From Allobosea sp. AAP35 (lineage in GTDB: Bacteria > Pseudomonadota > Alphaproteobacteria > Rhizobiales > Beijerinckiaceae), in contig NZ_LJHQ01000054.1 of the NCBI RefSeq assembly GCF_001295925.1, positions 1 to 38,538 of the forward strand: a DNA stretch of 38,538 bases, in the 5' to 3' direction. Made by a program: the position numbers and the translations under genes. Positions 14,985 to 24,560 of the stretch are shown here, piece after piece (the first letter of the stretch is position 1; every line of letters begins with the position of its first letter). The notes under the pieces are model-generated. The model was not told the DNA's origin, did not search any database, and was given only the letters and a program-made list of their open reading frames with translations.

Positions 14985-16031
14985 TTCGCCAGTTTCGCGA
15001 CCTTGACGGTGAGCGTTACGATGAGCCCTGCCGGTTCCCATGCGTAGTCGATCGCGCCGCTGAGCTGTCCTGTGACGCCGCGGGCAACGAGCCGGCTGCC
15101 ATAGCCGCTAGCTTTCGCAGGCTCGACGCTGGGGCCGCCCCGCTCCATCCAGACGATTTTGATGTCGTCGCCTTCCAGCGTGCCGGAAACGTCCAGCGTC
15201 CCTTCGTCGGACGACAAAGCTCCGTACTTCACGGAGTTGGTCGCCAGTTCGTGGATGACCAGGGCGAGCGTCGTCGCGGCGCCCTCGCCGACGCCCATGC
15301 GCGGCACGGCGACACGGATGCGGCCGCTGAAGGCGCCCATATCCTCATATGGAGATAGCAAAATGGACAACAGGTCGCCGAGCAGCGCCGCTGTGCCCTG
15401 GTGACCGGGCAGCGGCCGAACCAGGTCGTGGGCCCTGCCCAGGGACGTCAGCCGGTTGGTGAGGTCCTTTGCCATCTCGGCCGCCGTGGTCGAGGACCGG
15501 GAAGCGATCTGTGTCAGGCCCGACGCGATCGCCAACAGGTTCTTGACGCGATGGCTCATTTCGCCGGCGAGGAGCTCATGGCCCTCCTCGGCCTGCTTGC
15601 GACCGGTTACGTCAAGGAAGATCCCATACATGTAACCCTTGTGCATGCCGGAATCGTTGCCAAGCCCACGTGCGGAAATCCAACGGATGTCGTCGCCGAT
15701 CATGATGCGGAAGTCGATTTCGTAGGCGCCCTCAATTGCCACGCGTCGCAGTGAACGCGGCACGGACACGGTCGCGATCGGCGGGGTGGATGCGTGCCGA
15801 CAGGTCCTCGAACATGAGGTCCTGGGTTGGCTCGACGGCCCACATCTCGAAGCCCTGCTCGTCCATGACGAACGTGTCCTCTTCGATGTTCCACGACCAC
15901 AGCGCGACGCCCGCTGCCTGGATGGCGCGGCGCAGGCTGTCGGGTGTCCAATGGCTAAACGGCAAGGCAGGCCCCGATCGCTGATTTACGCATTTGACCC
16001 GGACACTACACGCGATCGAGGCAGCCTCCAT
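14981..16031 (-). pseudogene. PAS-HWE histidine kinase split by a frameshift
   Basis: Two overlapping reverse frames make one kinase. Positions 16031-15732 encode a PAS N-terminus (LRRAIQAAGVALWSWNIEED, RIHPADRDRVRAAFTATR) and then hit TGA. Positions up to 15769 and down to 14981, in another frame, continue exactly where it should go (IEGAYEIDFRIMIGDDIRW, the PAS end, then FLDVTGRKQAEE). The HWE kinase follows: MSHRVKNLLAIASGL with the phospho-acceptor His, HELATNSVKYGALS and SGYGSRLVARGVTGQLSG. Dropping one G in the GTGG near 15735-15745 would join the frames. It is either a recent pseudogene, a sequence error, or, less likely, recoding. The joined protein would be about 340 residues, normal for PAS-HWE kinases. 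Confidence 0.85.
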
Positions 16032-16240
16032 GCGCTTTGCGCATCAGCGCGTTAGCATCCCGTCGCGGTCCAAGCTCTGTCGATCACCTTAAGGCAATCG
16101 ACGTACATGGACGCAGACACTTCCGGGTCCGCGTTGGGCCAACTTCTGCTGATTGACCCCCAGCCCAGACTGCTGCCGGGAAGCAGACTTTCGAGACGTC
16201 CGCAATGGGCCAACTGAAGAATCGTCGCATTGCGCACCAT
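16032..16240. other. Short intergenic region between kinase remnant and integrase
   Basis: Nothing recognisable. A 62-codon reverse frame exists but has no family resemblance or start signals. No copy of the tRNA-Leu 3' end was seen here. Confidence 0.4.
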
Positions 16241-18004
16241 CTATGTAACCGGTTTGGTGCCGTGCTCCATTGGCAGCACCAGCGCGTCGGCCGCGACACC
16301 ATCAAGCTCGTAAATCGGATATGCATCGATAGCGATTTTTAGGGCCTTCGGGCGGGCGGAGAAGTAGCCGTCCGAAACGTCCTTCTTGTGGTTGTGCCCG
16401 GTGATCGCGTTGGCGAGGCGCTTTTTGATGCCGGCTTCTTCCGCGCGCGTGACGAAGGTGTGGCGCCAACCGTGGTTGGGGCTGAGGTCCTTATCGAGGG
16501 TAACCTGCTCACGGATCCATTCAGCCAGTTCGCTTGCCCGCTGCTCCTGCTGCGAGCGCGTTGATCCCTCCTTCTGCACCTTGTCCCCCACAAACAGGAA
16601 GCCTTCTGGCGCCTTCTCACGAAAGGCCAGAAGGCCCTCCTCGATCAATGCGGCGTGCAATGGGATTGTCCGGGCGACATCGGTCTTGGTGGTGGCGAAA
16701 TGGATGACCCACATGCCGTCCTGGCGCTTGATGTCCTCGCGCTTGAGCCAGCAGACCTCCTGGATACGAGCGCCGGTATAGGCGCAAATCCAGGCCGTCC
16801 ACCGCCGCGAGGCGGCTGCACGTGGAAAGCGCTTGTTGCTGCTAGCGGCTCGGGCCGCCTTGAGGATTGCGGCGACCTCGTCATCGCGAAAGACCTTTTC
16901 CCGCTTTTCCGTCTTGCGATCCTCTTCGAGGCGCACGCTTTTGGCGGGATTGGCTGACAGGACGCGACCGCCAGGAAAAGACGCCGCCCAGCCAAGGACG
17001 GACGAGATCGCGACCAGATCATTCTTGTTGATCGTCGCCGCGCTAATCCCGGCTTCCTTCTCACGGGCAAGCGCCCATGCCCAGATGTCGTCTTCGATCA
17101 TCAAGCCGACGGCTCGTTCTCCCCAAAATGCATGGAGGGAAGAAAGAGACGGTCCGTAACGCCTGAAGGTCGAGGGCGCGCGCTTCTTTTCGTGAACCTT
17201 TTTCCAAAGCTCGAAAAGCCGTTCGACGGTGAGTGTCCTCGAGCGTCCTGCAACGTGGCGCGGTGACGGCAACGCATGCCGCGGCGGTGGAGTGTAAGTC
17301 GGCAGCGTGGTGCTGACAGGATCACGATAGTCGTTGGCCTTGAGGCGGCGCTCCGCCGTGGCGATGAACTCCTGGCCGAGACGCTCGGCGGCATTCAGGA
17401 GCTTTTTTCGTGAGTCTGCATCGATTCGCAGATGGTAGGTCGCCAGCTTCTCGTCGAGCATCTGGCCGAAATAGCCCTCCAGCAGCCGCTCGCGCGAAAT
17501 CATCGGGTCGCCGTGCTTCAAGCCCCAGGCGAGCATGGCGCGTTCGTCATGCATATCGATGGCGGCCTTGAGCTCGGCCATCTCCTCGCTTGCGCCCTGG
17601 CGGCGGTGATGATCGATCGCCTCGGCAAGCTCGCCGCGATAGGCCTCGACTTCGTCGGCCACGCCATCATCGGTGTCGATGTCGCTGACGGCCTCTTTGT
17701 ATATCTCGCCAGCCAGGGCCAGGGCCTCCACCCGGCTCAGCGACTGGGGCGGTTGGCCAAGGGTCTCGAAGAAGGTCTTGAGCGCCTGAAGCGCCAGGGG
17801 AAAGCGCTCCTTGGCGACCTTCGCCTCCTTGGTCCGAAGCGACAGCACGACCTTGGTACCGACGAGCACGGTGTGGTTCTCGCCAGCCACGGGCAGCATC
17901 ACACGCTGGCCTCTGGCGAGCGCCCGAAGGGCCAGCGGCACCTTCACGTTCAGGTAGTAGGAACCCTGCTTGGTAGCGTAGGGTCGAGGCATTGCAAGAG
18001 CCAT
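16241..18004 (-). CDS. Tyrosine recombinase (phage/island integrase)
   Basis: A 587-residue site-specific integrase. The N-terminus (MALAMPRPYATKQGSYYLNVKVP) resembles the DUF6538 arm-binding segment common on such integrases. The middle contains a core-binding SAM-like region (TLTVERLFELWKKV, INKNDLVAISSVLGW). The catalytic domain shows Arg413 (YTGARIQEVCW), Lys440 (TTKTD), His511/Arg514 (HGWRHTFVTRAEEAG), His537 (AITGHNHK) and nucleophile Tyr547 (VSDGYFSA), so the full set is present and the enzyme may be active. The frame runs on upstream through the tRNA, but the coding character starts at ATG 18004 (17992 is an alternative). It lies 81 bp beyond the 3' end of tRNA-Leu on the same strand, the classic place for an element inserted at a tRNA. 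Confidence 0.92.
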   Translation of the reverse strand: MALAMPRPYATKQGSYYLNVKVPLALRALARGQRVMLPVAGENHTVLVGTKVVLSLRTKEAKVAKERFPLALQALKTFFETLGQPPQSLSRVEALALAGEIYKEAVSDIDTDDGVADEVEAYRGELAEAIDHHRRQGASEEMAELKAAIDMHDERAMLAWGLKHGDPMISRERLLEGYFGQMLDEKLATYHLRIDADSRKKLLNAAERLGQEFIATAERRLKANDYRDPVSTTLPTYTPPPRHALPSPRHVAGRSRTLTVERLFELWKKVHEKKRAPSTFRRYGPSLSSLHAFWGERAVGLMIEDDIWAWALAREKEAGISAATINKNDLVAISSVLGWAASFPGGRVLSANPAKSVRLEEDRKTEKREKVFRDDEVAAILKAARAASSNKRFPRAAASRRWTAWICAYTGARIQEVCWLKREDIKRQDGMWVIHFATTKTDVARTIPLHAALIEEGLLAFREKAPEGFLFVGDKVQKEGSTRSQQEQRASELAEWIREQVTLDKDLSPNHGWRHTFVTRAEEAGIKKRLANAITGHNHKKDVSDGYFSARPKALKIAIDAYPIYELDGVAADALVLPMEHGTKPVT

Positions 18005-18085
18005 GGTGTCAAACCGCAGTGTCAAAGCGGATACCATCCAACCCATTGTCAATGCTGATCTCTTTGTCCTGCTGAGGAAAAAGAG

Positions 18086-18172
18086 TGGTGCCCAGGAGAG
18101 GACTCGAACCTCCACGCCCTTGCGAGCGCCAGCACCTGAAGCTGGTGCGTCTACCAATTCCGCCACCTGGGC
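18086..18172 (-). tRNA. tRNA-Leu (anticodon CAG)
   Basis: An 87-nt tRNA on the minus strand. The acceptor arm is GCCCAGG paired with CCTGGGC, followed by discriminator A and an encoded CCA. The anticodon arm is CCAGC-TTCAGGT-GCTGG, giving CAG. A long variable arm is present and the T arm contains GGTTCGAGTCC, all as expected for class II leucine tRNA. A consensus promoter lies directly upstream. The 3' half is the likely attachment site of the adjacent integrase. Confidence 0.97.
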
Positions 18173-18182
18173 AACGGCGGTT

Positions 18183-18211
18183 CGTTTACGGAGCCGGCGT
18201 GGTACTGTCAA
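18183..18211 (-). promoter_or_regulatory. Sigma-70-type promoter of tRNA-Leu
   Basis: On the minus strand TTGACA (18211-18206), a 17-bp spacer and TAAACG (18188-18183). The tRNA 5' end is 10 bp beyond the -10 element. Confidence 0.75.
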
Positions 18212-18258
18212 CGCCTTCGGGACGATTTGTTCGAGATCGCTTGTTTTAGTGTCGCGAT

Positions 18259-18287
18259 CACGCCGCGGCGATCGGGGCCGCGGCGTG
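18259..18287 (-). terminator. GC-rich hairpin after the chemotaxis receptor gene
   Basis: CACGCCGCGGC and GCCGCGGCGTG form a perfect 11-bp stem with a 7-base loop, 12 bp beyond the receptor stop codon. No T-run follows on the minus strand, so it may aid termination only with other factors. Confidence 0.5.
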
Positions 18288-18299
18288 CGGGACCTCTGG

Positions 18300-20243
18300 T
18301 CAGGCGGCGCGGCGCGTGCTGCCATGCTGCGGATTGGCGCGCACGGCGCTTGCTGCCTCCGGTCCGGTCTTGAAGGCCGCGACAAGGTCGTTGAGCTGGC
18401 CAATGCGGGAGGAAAGCGAGCCCGCCGAGGCCGCGCTCTGTTCCGACAGCGCCGCGTTCTGCTGGGTCATCTCGTCGAGATGGGCGACCGCCTGGCTCAT
18501 CTCATCGATGCCGCTGGCCTGTTCGCCGGAAGCCGCTGAAATCTCGGCGATCGTGGCCGCGACCTTCTGCGAGGCGCTGAGGATCTGAGAGAGCGATTCG
18601 CCGGCCTGGCGCACGAGCTTGACGCCCTCGCCGACCTCGCTGTTGGACGACGAAATCAGTGCCGTGATGTCCTTGGCGGCGGCGCTGGAACGCTGCGCGA
18701 GCGTGCGCACCTCGGAGGCCACGACCGCGAAGCCCTTGCCGGCATCGCCGGCCCGGGCCGCTTCCACCGCCGCGTTCAAGGCCAGCAGGTTGGTCTGGAA
18801 AGCGATGTCGTCGATCACGCGGATGATGTCGGAGATCTTGGTCGAGGCGGTTTCGATCCGGGCCATGGCTTCGACCGCGTGTCCGGCGATGGCACCGCCA
18901 TCCTTGGCGGCCTCCATCGCTTCGGTGGCAATCGCCGCAGCCTGGCGCGAGGCCTGCGCGGTGGCCTTGACGGAAGCGGCGAGCTCCTCGGTGGTCGCCG
19001 CGGTTTCTTCCAGGCTCGACGCCTGCTCCTCGGTGCGCTTCGACAGGTCGTCGGCGCCCATGTTGATCTCACGCGCCGCCAAGCCGACATCGGCGGATGT
19101 TACCTGGATGGTGCGGACCGTCGATGACAGCCGGTCCACCGTCTCGTTGATGGCACTTTTGAGCTCGGCGAATTTGCCGCGATAGGCCGAGGCCACCCGA
19201 ACCGTCAGGTCGCCGCCGGCGACGGCTGAAAGTGCGGTTGCGAATTCCGTCGTGGCCGAATCGACCACTGCATTGATCTCGTTGATTCCGGCGACGAGCT
19301 TCTGCATCTGCTCGTCGGCCTGGTCGATCTCCAGCCGTGCCGAGAAATCGCCCGCAGCGGCGGCCGCCACGACTTCCCCGACATCGGAGACGACAGATTC
19401 GATCGCCTGGGCCCGGGTCAGGCGGGCCGCGGCAGCCCCGCGCTCCTGCTGCTCCAGCACGCGGATCTTGCCGAGGTCGTCGCGGAAGATCTGCAGCGAG
19501 GCCGCCATCAGTCCGATCTCGTCGCGCCGGTCGGCACCATCGACGGGGCTGTCGAGATCGCCTCCCGCGATGCGGCTCATCGTGCCGGTCAATCCCCGCA
19601 AGGGCAGGAGGATGCCGCGGCGCGCGACGAACAGGCTCAGGATCAGGCCTCCGAGGATGCCGAGAACCGCGACGACGATCTGCACGAGCAGGAAGCGATC
19701 GACGGCGGAAAACGCGGTGTCGCGGGTCGCCTCGATCGTCTTGCCGGAATAGGTGGTATAGGCCTTGACGGCATCGGTGACGGCCTTTTGGCCGTCGAGG
19801 CAGGCAGCCAGCGCCGCTTCGACTGCGGAGCGGTCCGCCGCGGAACTGCGCGAGGCCGCCACCATGGCCCGGATTTGCTGGAAATAGCCGTTCAGTTTGG
19901 CCCGGACCTCGCCGATCAGGCGCTTCTCTTCGGCATCTGCATGGCTCTCGAGCAGCGGCAGGCGCGCCAGCATTTCGCCCATACGGCGCTCGGATTCGGT
20001 TGCGAAATCAGCGTGTTTTTCGGGTTGGCGCGCAAGCTGGTAGGTCATCCGGCTAATCGCGATGATGTCGATGCGCAAATCCATCGCCTCGCGTGCGACG
20101 CCGCCGATCTGCTCGACATCGAGCATCGAGCGCTTGAGCTGCGTCAGGCCGGTCCAGCCGACGAACGCGATGATGACCGCGACCGCGCTCATCAAGGCGA
20201 CGACGCCGGTGAATTTGGTCACGATGGAGGCGTGCTTGAGCAT
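18300..20243 (-). CDS. Transmembrane methyl-accepting chemotaxis protein
   Basis: A 647-residue receptor. The first membrane helix is at about 12-30. A periplasmic helical sensor (about 35-180) is followed by a second helix at about 182-205 ([21 protein letters not shown]). HAMP-like units are marked by [17 protein letters not shown] and GGDLTVRV. The signalling domain carries the hairpin tip [44 protein letters not shown] and the conserved [17 protein letters not shown]. It has no C-terminal NWETF-type tether. ATG 20243 begins the canonical receptor N-terminus; the frame upstream is open but non-coding in character and the ribosome site is weak. The ligand is unknown, and no che genes lie nearby. 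Confidence 0.92.
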   Translation of the reverse strand: MLKHASIVTKFTGVVALMSAVAVIIAFVGWTGLTQLKRSMLDVEQIGGVAREAMDLRIDIIAISRMTYQLARQPEKHADFATESERRMGEMLARLPLLESHADAEEKRLIGEVRAKLNGYFQQIRAMVAASRSSAADRSAVEAALAACLDGQKAVTDAVKAYTTYSGKTIEATRDTAFSAVDRFLLVQIVVAVLGILGGLILSLFVARRGILLPLRGLTGTMSRIAGGDLDSPVDGADRRDEIGLMAASLQIFRDDLGKIRVLEQQERGAAAARLTRAQAIESVVSDVGEVVAAAAAGDFSARLEIDQADEQMQKLVAGINEINAVVDSATTEFATALSAVAGGDLTVRVASAYRGKFAELKSAINETVDRLSSTVRTIQVTSADVGLAAREINMGADDLSKRTEEQASSLEETAATTEELAASVKATAQASRQAAAIATEAMEAAKDGGAIAGHAVEAMARIETASTKISDIIRVIDDIAFQTNLLALNAAVEAARAGDAGKGFAVVASEVRTLAQRSSAAAKDITALISSSNSEVGEGVKLVRQAGESLSQILSASQKVAATIAEISAASGEQASGIDEMSQAVAHLDEMTQQNAALSEQSAASAGSLSSRIGQLNDLVAAFKTGPEAASAVRANPQHGSTRRAA

Positions 20244-20602
20244 GGGGCGGCCTTGAACTTTCGGAAGGTATCGAGGTCGGATGGACGAAGCGGGCGGCAG
20301 ACGCGGTGGCATTCCCGCGCTCGAGGCACGGGGCTCTGCTGGCCGTTTCCCGGTTCGCTGGTGGCAGAGCAACGTTGCTCGCCCGATCGAGCCGCCCGGC
20401 CCGGATCGGGGTGCAGCTGCTCTCCGGTGTCCTTGTCCAACGAACCACACGATGGATAAGGCATCCGGCTTAACGAAGCTTTGACGATGGCCATCAGGGG
20501 CGGGATGGCAACGGGTCGCAGTCAGAACCGGTAAAGCGCTTTCCAGAACGGGGTGAAATGCTTTAGGACCCGTGCGCAACCAGTATGCGCGAGGCAGCCA
20601 CG

Positions 20603-21613
20603 ATGGCGAATGATCTGCCCCTTCCGAGCCAGCAGCTCGTCACCGTGTTCGGTGGCTCCGGCTTTGTCGGGCGCCATGTCGTGCGGGCCCTGGTCAAGCG
20701 CGGCTACCGTGTGCGCGTCGCGGTGCGGCGGCCCGATCTCGCGGGCTTCCTGCAGCCGCTCGGGACGGTCGGGCAGATCCATGCAGTCCAGGCCAATCTG
20801 CGTTATCCCGCTTCGGTGACGGCGGCCGTCACGGGAGCGTCCGCTGTCGTCAATCTCGTCGGCATCCTGCAGGAAGGCGGCCGCCAGAGCTTCGCCGGCG
20901 TTCAGGCGAGCGGGGCCCGGATCGTGGCCCAGGCCTGTGCCGCAGCAGGGATCACCCGTCTCGTTCAAGTCTCGGCGATCGGCGCCGCCAGCGATTCGGC
21001 GTCGCTTTATGCCCGCAGCAAGGCGGAAGGGGAGGCGGCCGTCCAGGCCGCCATGCCAAGCGCGATCGTGCTGCGACCCTCGATCGTCTTCGGGCCGGAA
21101 GACGGCTTCTTCAACCGCTTTGCCGCTCTCGCCCGGATGCTTCCGGCCCTGCCGCTGGTCGGCGGCGGCGAGACGAAGTTCCAGCCGGTTTTCGTGGGAG
21201 ATGTCGCCGAAGCCGTCGCGCGCGCCGTCGAGGGCCGTGTCGGCGAAGGCCTGATCTATGAGATGGGCGGTCCGCAGGTGAAGACCTTCCGCGAACTCGT
21301 CAGCTATATCTGCGAGGTCACCGGCCGCAAGCCGCTGCTCGTGCCGCTGCCGTTCCCGCTGGCGCGCATCCAGGCGCGCCTGCTGGAGACGGTCGATCTG
21401 TTGTCCCTAGGGCTCCTGCCCGATGTGCTGAAGCTGACCCGCGATCAGGTGACGCTGCTCGAAAGCGACAATGTCGTGTCCGCCGAGGCGGTCGCGCAGG
21501 GCCGCAGCTTCGAGGCGCTCGGGATCGAACCGGCCTCGGTGGAGGCCATCGTGCCGTCCTATCTCTGGCGGTTTCGCAAGACCGGCCAGTTCGACACCGC
21601 GCGCGCCGGTTGA
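20603..21613 (+). CDS. Complex I NDUFA9-like NAD(P)-binding protein
   Basis: A 336-residue protein of the extended (atypical) short-chain dehydrogenase type. The N-terminal Rossmann loop is [18 protein letters not shown], followed by [24 protein letters not shown], and [18 protein letters not shown], which match the NDUFA9-like family of alphaproteobacteria. In mitochondria the homologue is an accessory complex I subunit that binds NADPH. In bacteria it may help complex I or quinone biosynthesis; which applies here is not shown. ATG 20603 (GAGG site) is preferred over ATG 20585. The HAD gene starts 9 bp downstream, so they probably form an operon. Confidence 0.88.
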   Translation: MANDLPLPSQQLVTVFGGSGFVGRHVVRALVKRGYRVRVAVRRPDLAGFLQPLGTVGQIHAVQANLRYPASVTAAVTGASAVVNLVGILQEGGRQSFAGVQASGARIVAQACAAAGITRLVQVSAIGAASDSASLYARSKAEGEAAVQAAMPSAIVLRPSIVFGPEDGFFNRFAALARMLPALPLVGGGETKFQPVFVGDVAEAVARAVEGRVGEGLIYEMGGPQVKTFRELVSYICEVTGRKPLLVPLPFPLARIQARLLETVDLLSLGLLPDVLKLTRDQVTLLESDNVVSAEAVAQGRSFEALGIEPASVEAIVPSYLWRFRKTGQFDTARAG

Positions 21614-21622
21614 ACCTGCCGC

Positions 21623-22309
21623 ATGTCGACGATGGCGGCCGTGATGCCTGATCTCATCATCTACGATTGCGACGGCACGCTGATCGACACCGAAACGCTC
21701 TATGGCGAGGTCAGCCTGGCGGCCTGCCATGCTTTGGGCCTGACGGATTGGTCGATCGACCATTATGTCGACAGCATCGTCGGGATCCCCTGGTCCGATG
21801 GCGTCAAGATCATCGAAGCGGCCCATGGCCGGGCGCTGCCGGCCGATTTCGAGCAGAAGATCGAGGATGAGGTCGCGCTGCGACTGGAAACCGAATTGCG
21901 GGCCTTGCCGGGCGTGCGCGAGGCGCTCGGTGCCATCGGCGGCCGGCGCTGCGTCGCATCCTCGACCAGCCTCGACCCGCTGCGACGCAACCTCGCCATC
22001 ACCGGCCTGATCGATCTCTTCGACCCGCATATCTTCTCAGCCTCGCAGGTCGCGCGTGGCAAGCCTCATCCCGATGTCTTCCTGCACGCGGCCTCGGAAA
22101 TGGGCGCGCAGCCGCAGGATTGCCTGGTGATCGAAGATTCCGTGCCGGGCGTTCGCGCCGCGCGGGCGGCGGGCATGCGCGTCGTCGGCTTCACCGGCGT
22201 CTCGCATGACAAGCCGCGCAGCGCGGCCCGGCTCGCGGAGGCCGGCGCGCTGGCGGTGATCGACGATTTCGGCCAATGGCCGGGGCTGGTCGCCGGGCTG
22301 AAGGCCTGA
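21623..22309 (+). CDS. HAD-family phosphatase (phosphoglycolate-phosphatase-like)
   Basis: A 228-residue haloacid-dehalogenase hydrolase of subfamily IA. Motif I is IIYDCDGTLIDTE with the nucleophile Asp, motif II lies around RCVASSTS, motif III Lys is in GKPHPDVFLHAA, and motif IV acids are in CLVIEDSVPGVRAARAAGM. The helical cap lies between motifs I and II. The substrate is probably a small sugar phosphate or phosphoglycolate, but the family is promiscuous. ATGs at 21623, 21632 and 21644 are all possible starts; the first is given. It follows the NDUFA9-like gene by 9 bp and converges on the dehydrogenase gene. Confidence 0.88.
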   Translation: MSTMAAVMPDLIIYDCDGTLIDTETLYGEVSLAACHALGLTDWSIDHYVDSIVGIPWSDGVKIIEAAHGRALPADFEQKIEDEVALRLETELRALPGVREALGAIGGRRCVASSTSLDPLRRNLAITGLIDLFDPHIFSASQVARGKPHPDVFLHAASEMGAQPQDCLVIEDSVPGVRAARAAGMRVVGFTGVSHDKPRSAARLAEAGALAVIDDFGQWPGLVAGLKA

Positions 22310-22337
22310 CGCGAGGCGAAGCGCGCGGCCGCGTCAG
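22306..22337. terminator. Inverted repeat between convergent genes
   Basis: CTGACGCG and CGCGTCAG pair perfectly around a 16-base loop and cover both stop codons. It could serve as a weak terminator in both directions. There is no T-run. Confidence 0.35.
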
Positions 22338-23329
22338 AGCATGCTCGGCAGCACCCGGTCCGGCGGCTTGTGGCCATCCATGAACGTCTTGATGTTGACG
22401 ATCACCTTCTCGCCCATGTCGGCGCGGCCCTCATGCGTGGCCGAACCCATATGCGGCAGCACCACGACGCGGTGGTTGCGCGCGAGCTTGAGCAGGCGTG
22501 GATTGACGGCGGGCTCGCTCTCGAAGACGTCGAGCCCGGCACCGGCCAGTTCGCCCGCCTCAAGCATGCGCGAGAGCGCCGATTCATCGACGATCTCGCC
22601 GCGCGCCGTGTTCACCAGAATCGCATCGGGCTTCATCAGCTTGAGCCGGCGCGCCGAGAGCAGGTGGTAGGTCGCCGGCGTATGCGGGCAGTTGACCGAG
22701 ACGATGTCCATCCGCGCCAGCATCTGGTCGAGCGAATCCCAATAGGTCGCGTCGAGCTTCTCCTCGATCCGGGCATCGAGCCGGCGGCGGTTGTGGTAAT
22801 GGATCGAGAGGCCGAAGGCCGCCGCGCGGCGGGCCACGGCCTGGCCGATTCGGCCCATGCCGACGATGCCGAGCCGCTTGCCACTGATGCGTCGGCCCAG
22901 CATCCAGGTCGGTGCCCATCCCGCCCAGTCGTCGTCGGGGATGACGCGGGCCCCCTCGGCGATGCGCCGCGCCACGGCGAGGATCAGCGCGATCGTCATG
23001 TCGGCGGTGTCTTCGGTCAGGACGCCCGGCGTATTGGTGACGGTGATGCCGCGCTGCACGGCGCTGGCCACATCGATGTTATCGACGCCATTGCCGAAAT
23101 TCGCGATCAGCCGGAGCTGGTCGCCGGCCTGGGCGATGACCGCGGCATCGATCCGGTCGGTGATCGTCGGCACCAACACATCGGCGGTCTTGACCGCTTC
23201 GATGAGCGCAGCCTGGCTCATCGGCTTGTCGTCGATATTGAGCTGGGCGTCGAACAGTTCGCGCATGCGCGTCTCGACCACGGCAGGCAGCTTACGGGTG
23301 ACGACGACGAGCGGCTTTTTCTTCGACAT
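22334..23329 (-). CDS. D-2-hydroxyacid dehydrogenase (glyoxylate/hydroxypyruvate-reductase-like)
   Basis: A 331-residue NAD(P)-dependent enzyme. The substrate domain includes IANFGNGVDNIDV. The nucleotide domain has the Rossmann loop LGIVGMGRIGQAVARR, with NRRR after the second strand, which favours NADPH. Catalytic residues are Arg in NTARGEIVDESAL, Glu in DVFESEP and His in LPHMGSATHEGR. Family members reduce glyoxylate or hydroxypyruvate, or oxidise D-glycerate. The ATG at 23329 has a GGAGGAGG site. It is a single gene, convergent with the HAD phosphatase. If the phosphatase acts on phosphoglycolate, both could serve glyoxylate metabolism (inference). Confidence 0.92.
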   Translation of the reverse strand: MSKKKPLVVVTRKLPAVVETRMRELFDAQLNIDDKPMSQAALIEAVKTADVLVPTITDRIDAAVIAQAGDQLRLIANFGNGVDNIDVASAVQRGITVTNTPGVLTEDTADMTIALILAVARRIAEGARVIPDDDWAGWAPTWMLGRRISGKRLGIVGMGRIGQAVARRAAAFGLSIHYHNRRRLDARIEEKLDATYWDSLDQMLARMDIVSVNCPHTPATYHLLSARRLKLMKPDAILVNTARGEIVDESALSRMLEAGELAGAGLDVFESEPAVNPRLLKLARNHRVVVLPHMGSATHEGRADMGEKVIVNIKTFMDGHKPPDRVLPSML

Positions 23330-23529
23330 AGGCGCCTCCTCCTCCGCGGGCCGTCACGGCCGCCGCCTTTTGGCCTCAACCCCTCATTAACCGCAGGGCG
23401 TCAGGAATGAGGATGGCGATGATCGCTCGGCTTTGCCCCGTTTCTCTAAGTGGCGGGACTTCGGATGACAACATGGCCCTTCGCCGGGGGTGCGGACGAC
23501 TGTCCGATAGCGGAATGGAGATCGGGCGG

Positions 23530-24066
23530 ATGGCAGGCTTGTCGATACGGGGCGTTCCGGCTGGGTTGGCGGTGCTGGCGGTACTGATGGCCGCTTCGGC
23601 GGCGCCGGCGCAGGACCTTCAGGCCGGCCCCGTCACCGGCCTGCCTGTGCCGCGCTATGTCAGCCTGAAGACCGACCGGGTCAATCTACGCGAGGGCCCG
23701 TCCAAGGAACACCGGACTCGCTGGGTGTACCAGCGCGCCGGCCTGCCGGTGGAGATCGTCGCGGAGTTCGAGACCTGGCGGCGCGTGCGGGATGCCGATG
23801 GCTCCGAGGGCTGGGTGCTGCACAGCCTGCTGTCTGGCCGCCGCACAGCGCTCGTCGCGCCCTGGTCTAAGGCGAAGGGGGAGAACTTCTCGCTGCGCAA
23901 GGAGGCGGACGAAGGCGCCGCTGTCGTCGCCCGGCTCGAGCCTGGCGTCATCGCCAATGTCGGCTCCTGCGCCGGTGCCTGGTGCAGGATCAGCGTCGGC
24001 GACATGCAGGGCTTTCTCCGCCAGGACCGACTCTGGGGCGTCTATCCAAACGAGAAGGTCGACTAG
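23530..24066 (+). CDS. Secreted bacterial SH3-domain protein
   Basis: A 178-residue exported protein. The signal is at about 1-28 (LAVLAVLMAASAAPAQD). Two SH3-type repeats follow: TDRVNLREGPSKEHRTRWVYQRAGLPVEIVAEFETWRRVRDADGSEGWVLHSLL, and a second beginning NFSLRKEADEGAAVVARLEPG and ending WCRISVGDMQGFLRQDRLWGVYPNE. Such proteins are found in the periplasm or envelope of Rhizobiales, where they may bind peptidoglycan or proteins. ATG 23530 sits after GGAGATCGGGCGG and opens a clean signal peptide; ATGs at 23515 and 23407 are in frame. It is convergent with irr. Confidence 0.85.
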   Translation: MAGLSIRGVPAGLAVLAVLMAASAAPAQDLQAGPVTGLPVPRYVSLKTDRVNLREGPSKEHRTRWVYQRAGLPVEIVAEFETWRRVRDADGSEGWVLHSLLSGRRTALVAPWSKAKGENFSLRKEADEGAAVVARLEPGVIANVGSCAGAWCRISVGDMQGFLRQDRLWGVYPNEKVD

Positions 24067-24095
24067 AGCTGCTACCGCGTGATCTCGATCGCGGC

Positions 24096-24560
24096 TCAGC
24101 CGTCGATCTTGCGCAGGCGCACGACCACATCGACGCGAGCGATTTCATAGCCGGCAGGCGGCTCGGGCAGGGCGGCGACGTCAACCGCGTCGGCCGGGAT
24201 ATCGATCACCGTATTCTCGCCATCGACGACGAAATGATGATGCTCGCTGCTGTCGGTGTCGAAGAAGGTCTTTGCGCCGTCGATTGCCAACTCACGGAGC
24301 AGCCCGGCCTGGGTGAACTGGTGCAGCGTGTTGTAGATGGTCGCCAGCGAGACCGGGATCTTCTCCTTCATCGCCTCTTCAAACAGCATCTCGGCGCTGA
24401 TATGCCGGTCGCCGCGGGCAAACAGAACCCAGCCGAGCGAGACGCGCTGCCGCGTCGGGCGCAGGCCAACGCGTCTGAGCCGCTGGCGGATGTCATGGAA
24501 CGGGCAGCCCTTGCGCGCGGTCGATCCATAGCCCTCGTCTTGGGAAATCAGATCGTTCAT
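24096..24560 (-). CDS. irr: Iron response regulator Irr (Fur family)
   Basis: A 154-residue heme-dependent regulator that represses or activates iron genes under iron limitation in Rhizobiales. The N-terminal GCPFHD at 18-23 is the heme-regulatory Cys-Pro motif. The winged helix reads LRPTRQRVSLGWVLFARGDRHISAEMLFEEA and PVSLATIYNTLHQFTQAGLLREL. HHHFVVDGE supplies the His triplet of the second heme site, and the end is GYEIARVDVVVRLRKIDG, very close to Bradyrhizobium Irr. ATG 24560 is chosen. A GTG at 24614 preceded by AAGG would add 18 residues and cannot be excluded. It is divergent from fabA, a gene order known from Rhizobiales. Confidence 0.95.
   Translation of the reverse strand: MNDLISQDEGYGSTARKGCPFHDIRQRLRRVGLRPTRQRVSLGWVLFARGDRHISAEMLFEEAMKEKIPVSLATIYNTLHQFTQAGLLRELAIDGAKTFFDTDSSEHHHFVVDGENTVIDIPADAVDVAALPEPPAGYEIARVDVVVRLRKIDG

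Noticed and set aside
16052..16240. 62-codon reverse frame between kinase remnant and integrase
   Set aside because: No family resemblance, no ribosome site, and composition like non-coding DNA.
18004..18403. N-terminal extension of the integrase through the tRNA gene
   Set aside because: The frame stays open by chance across tRNA-Leu. Protein-like character begins only at ATG 18004.
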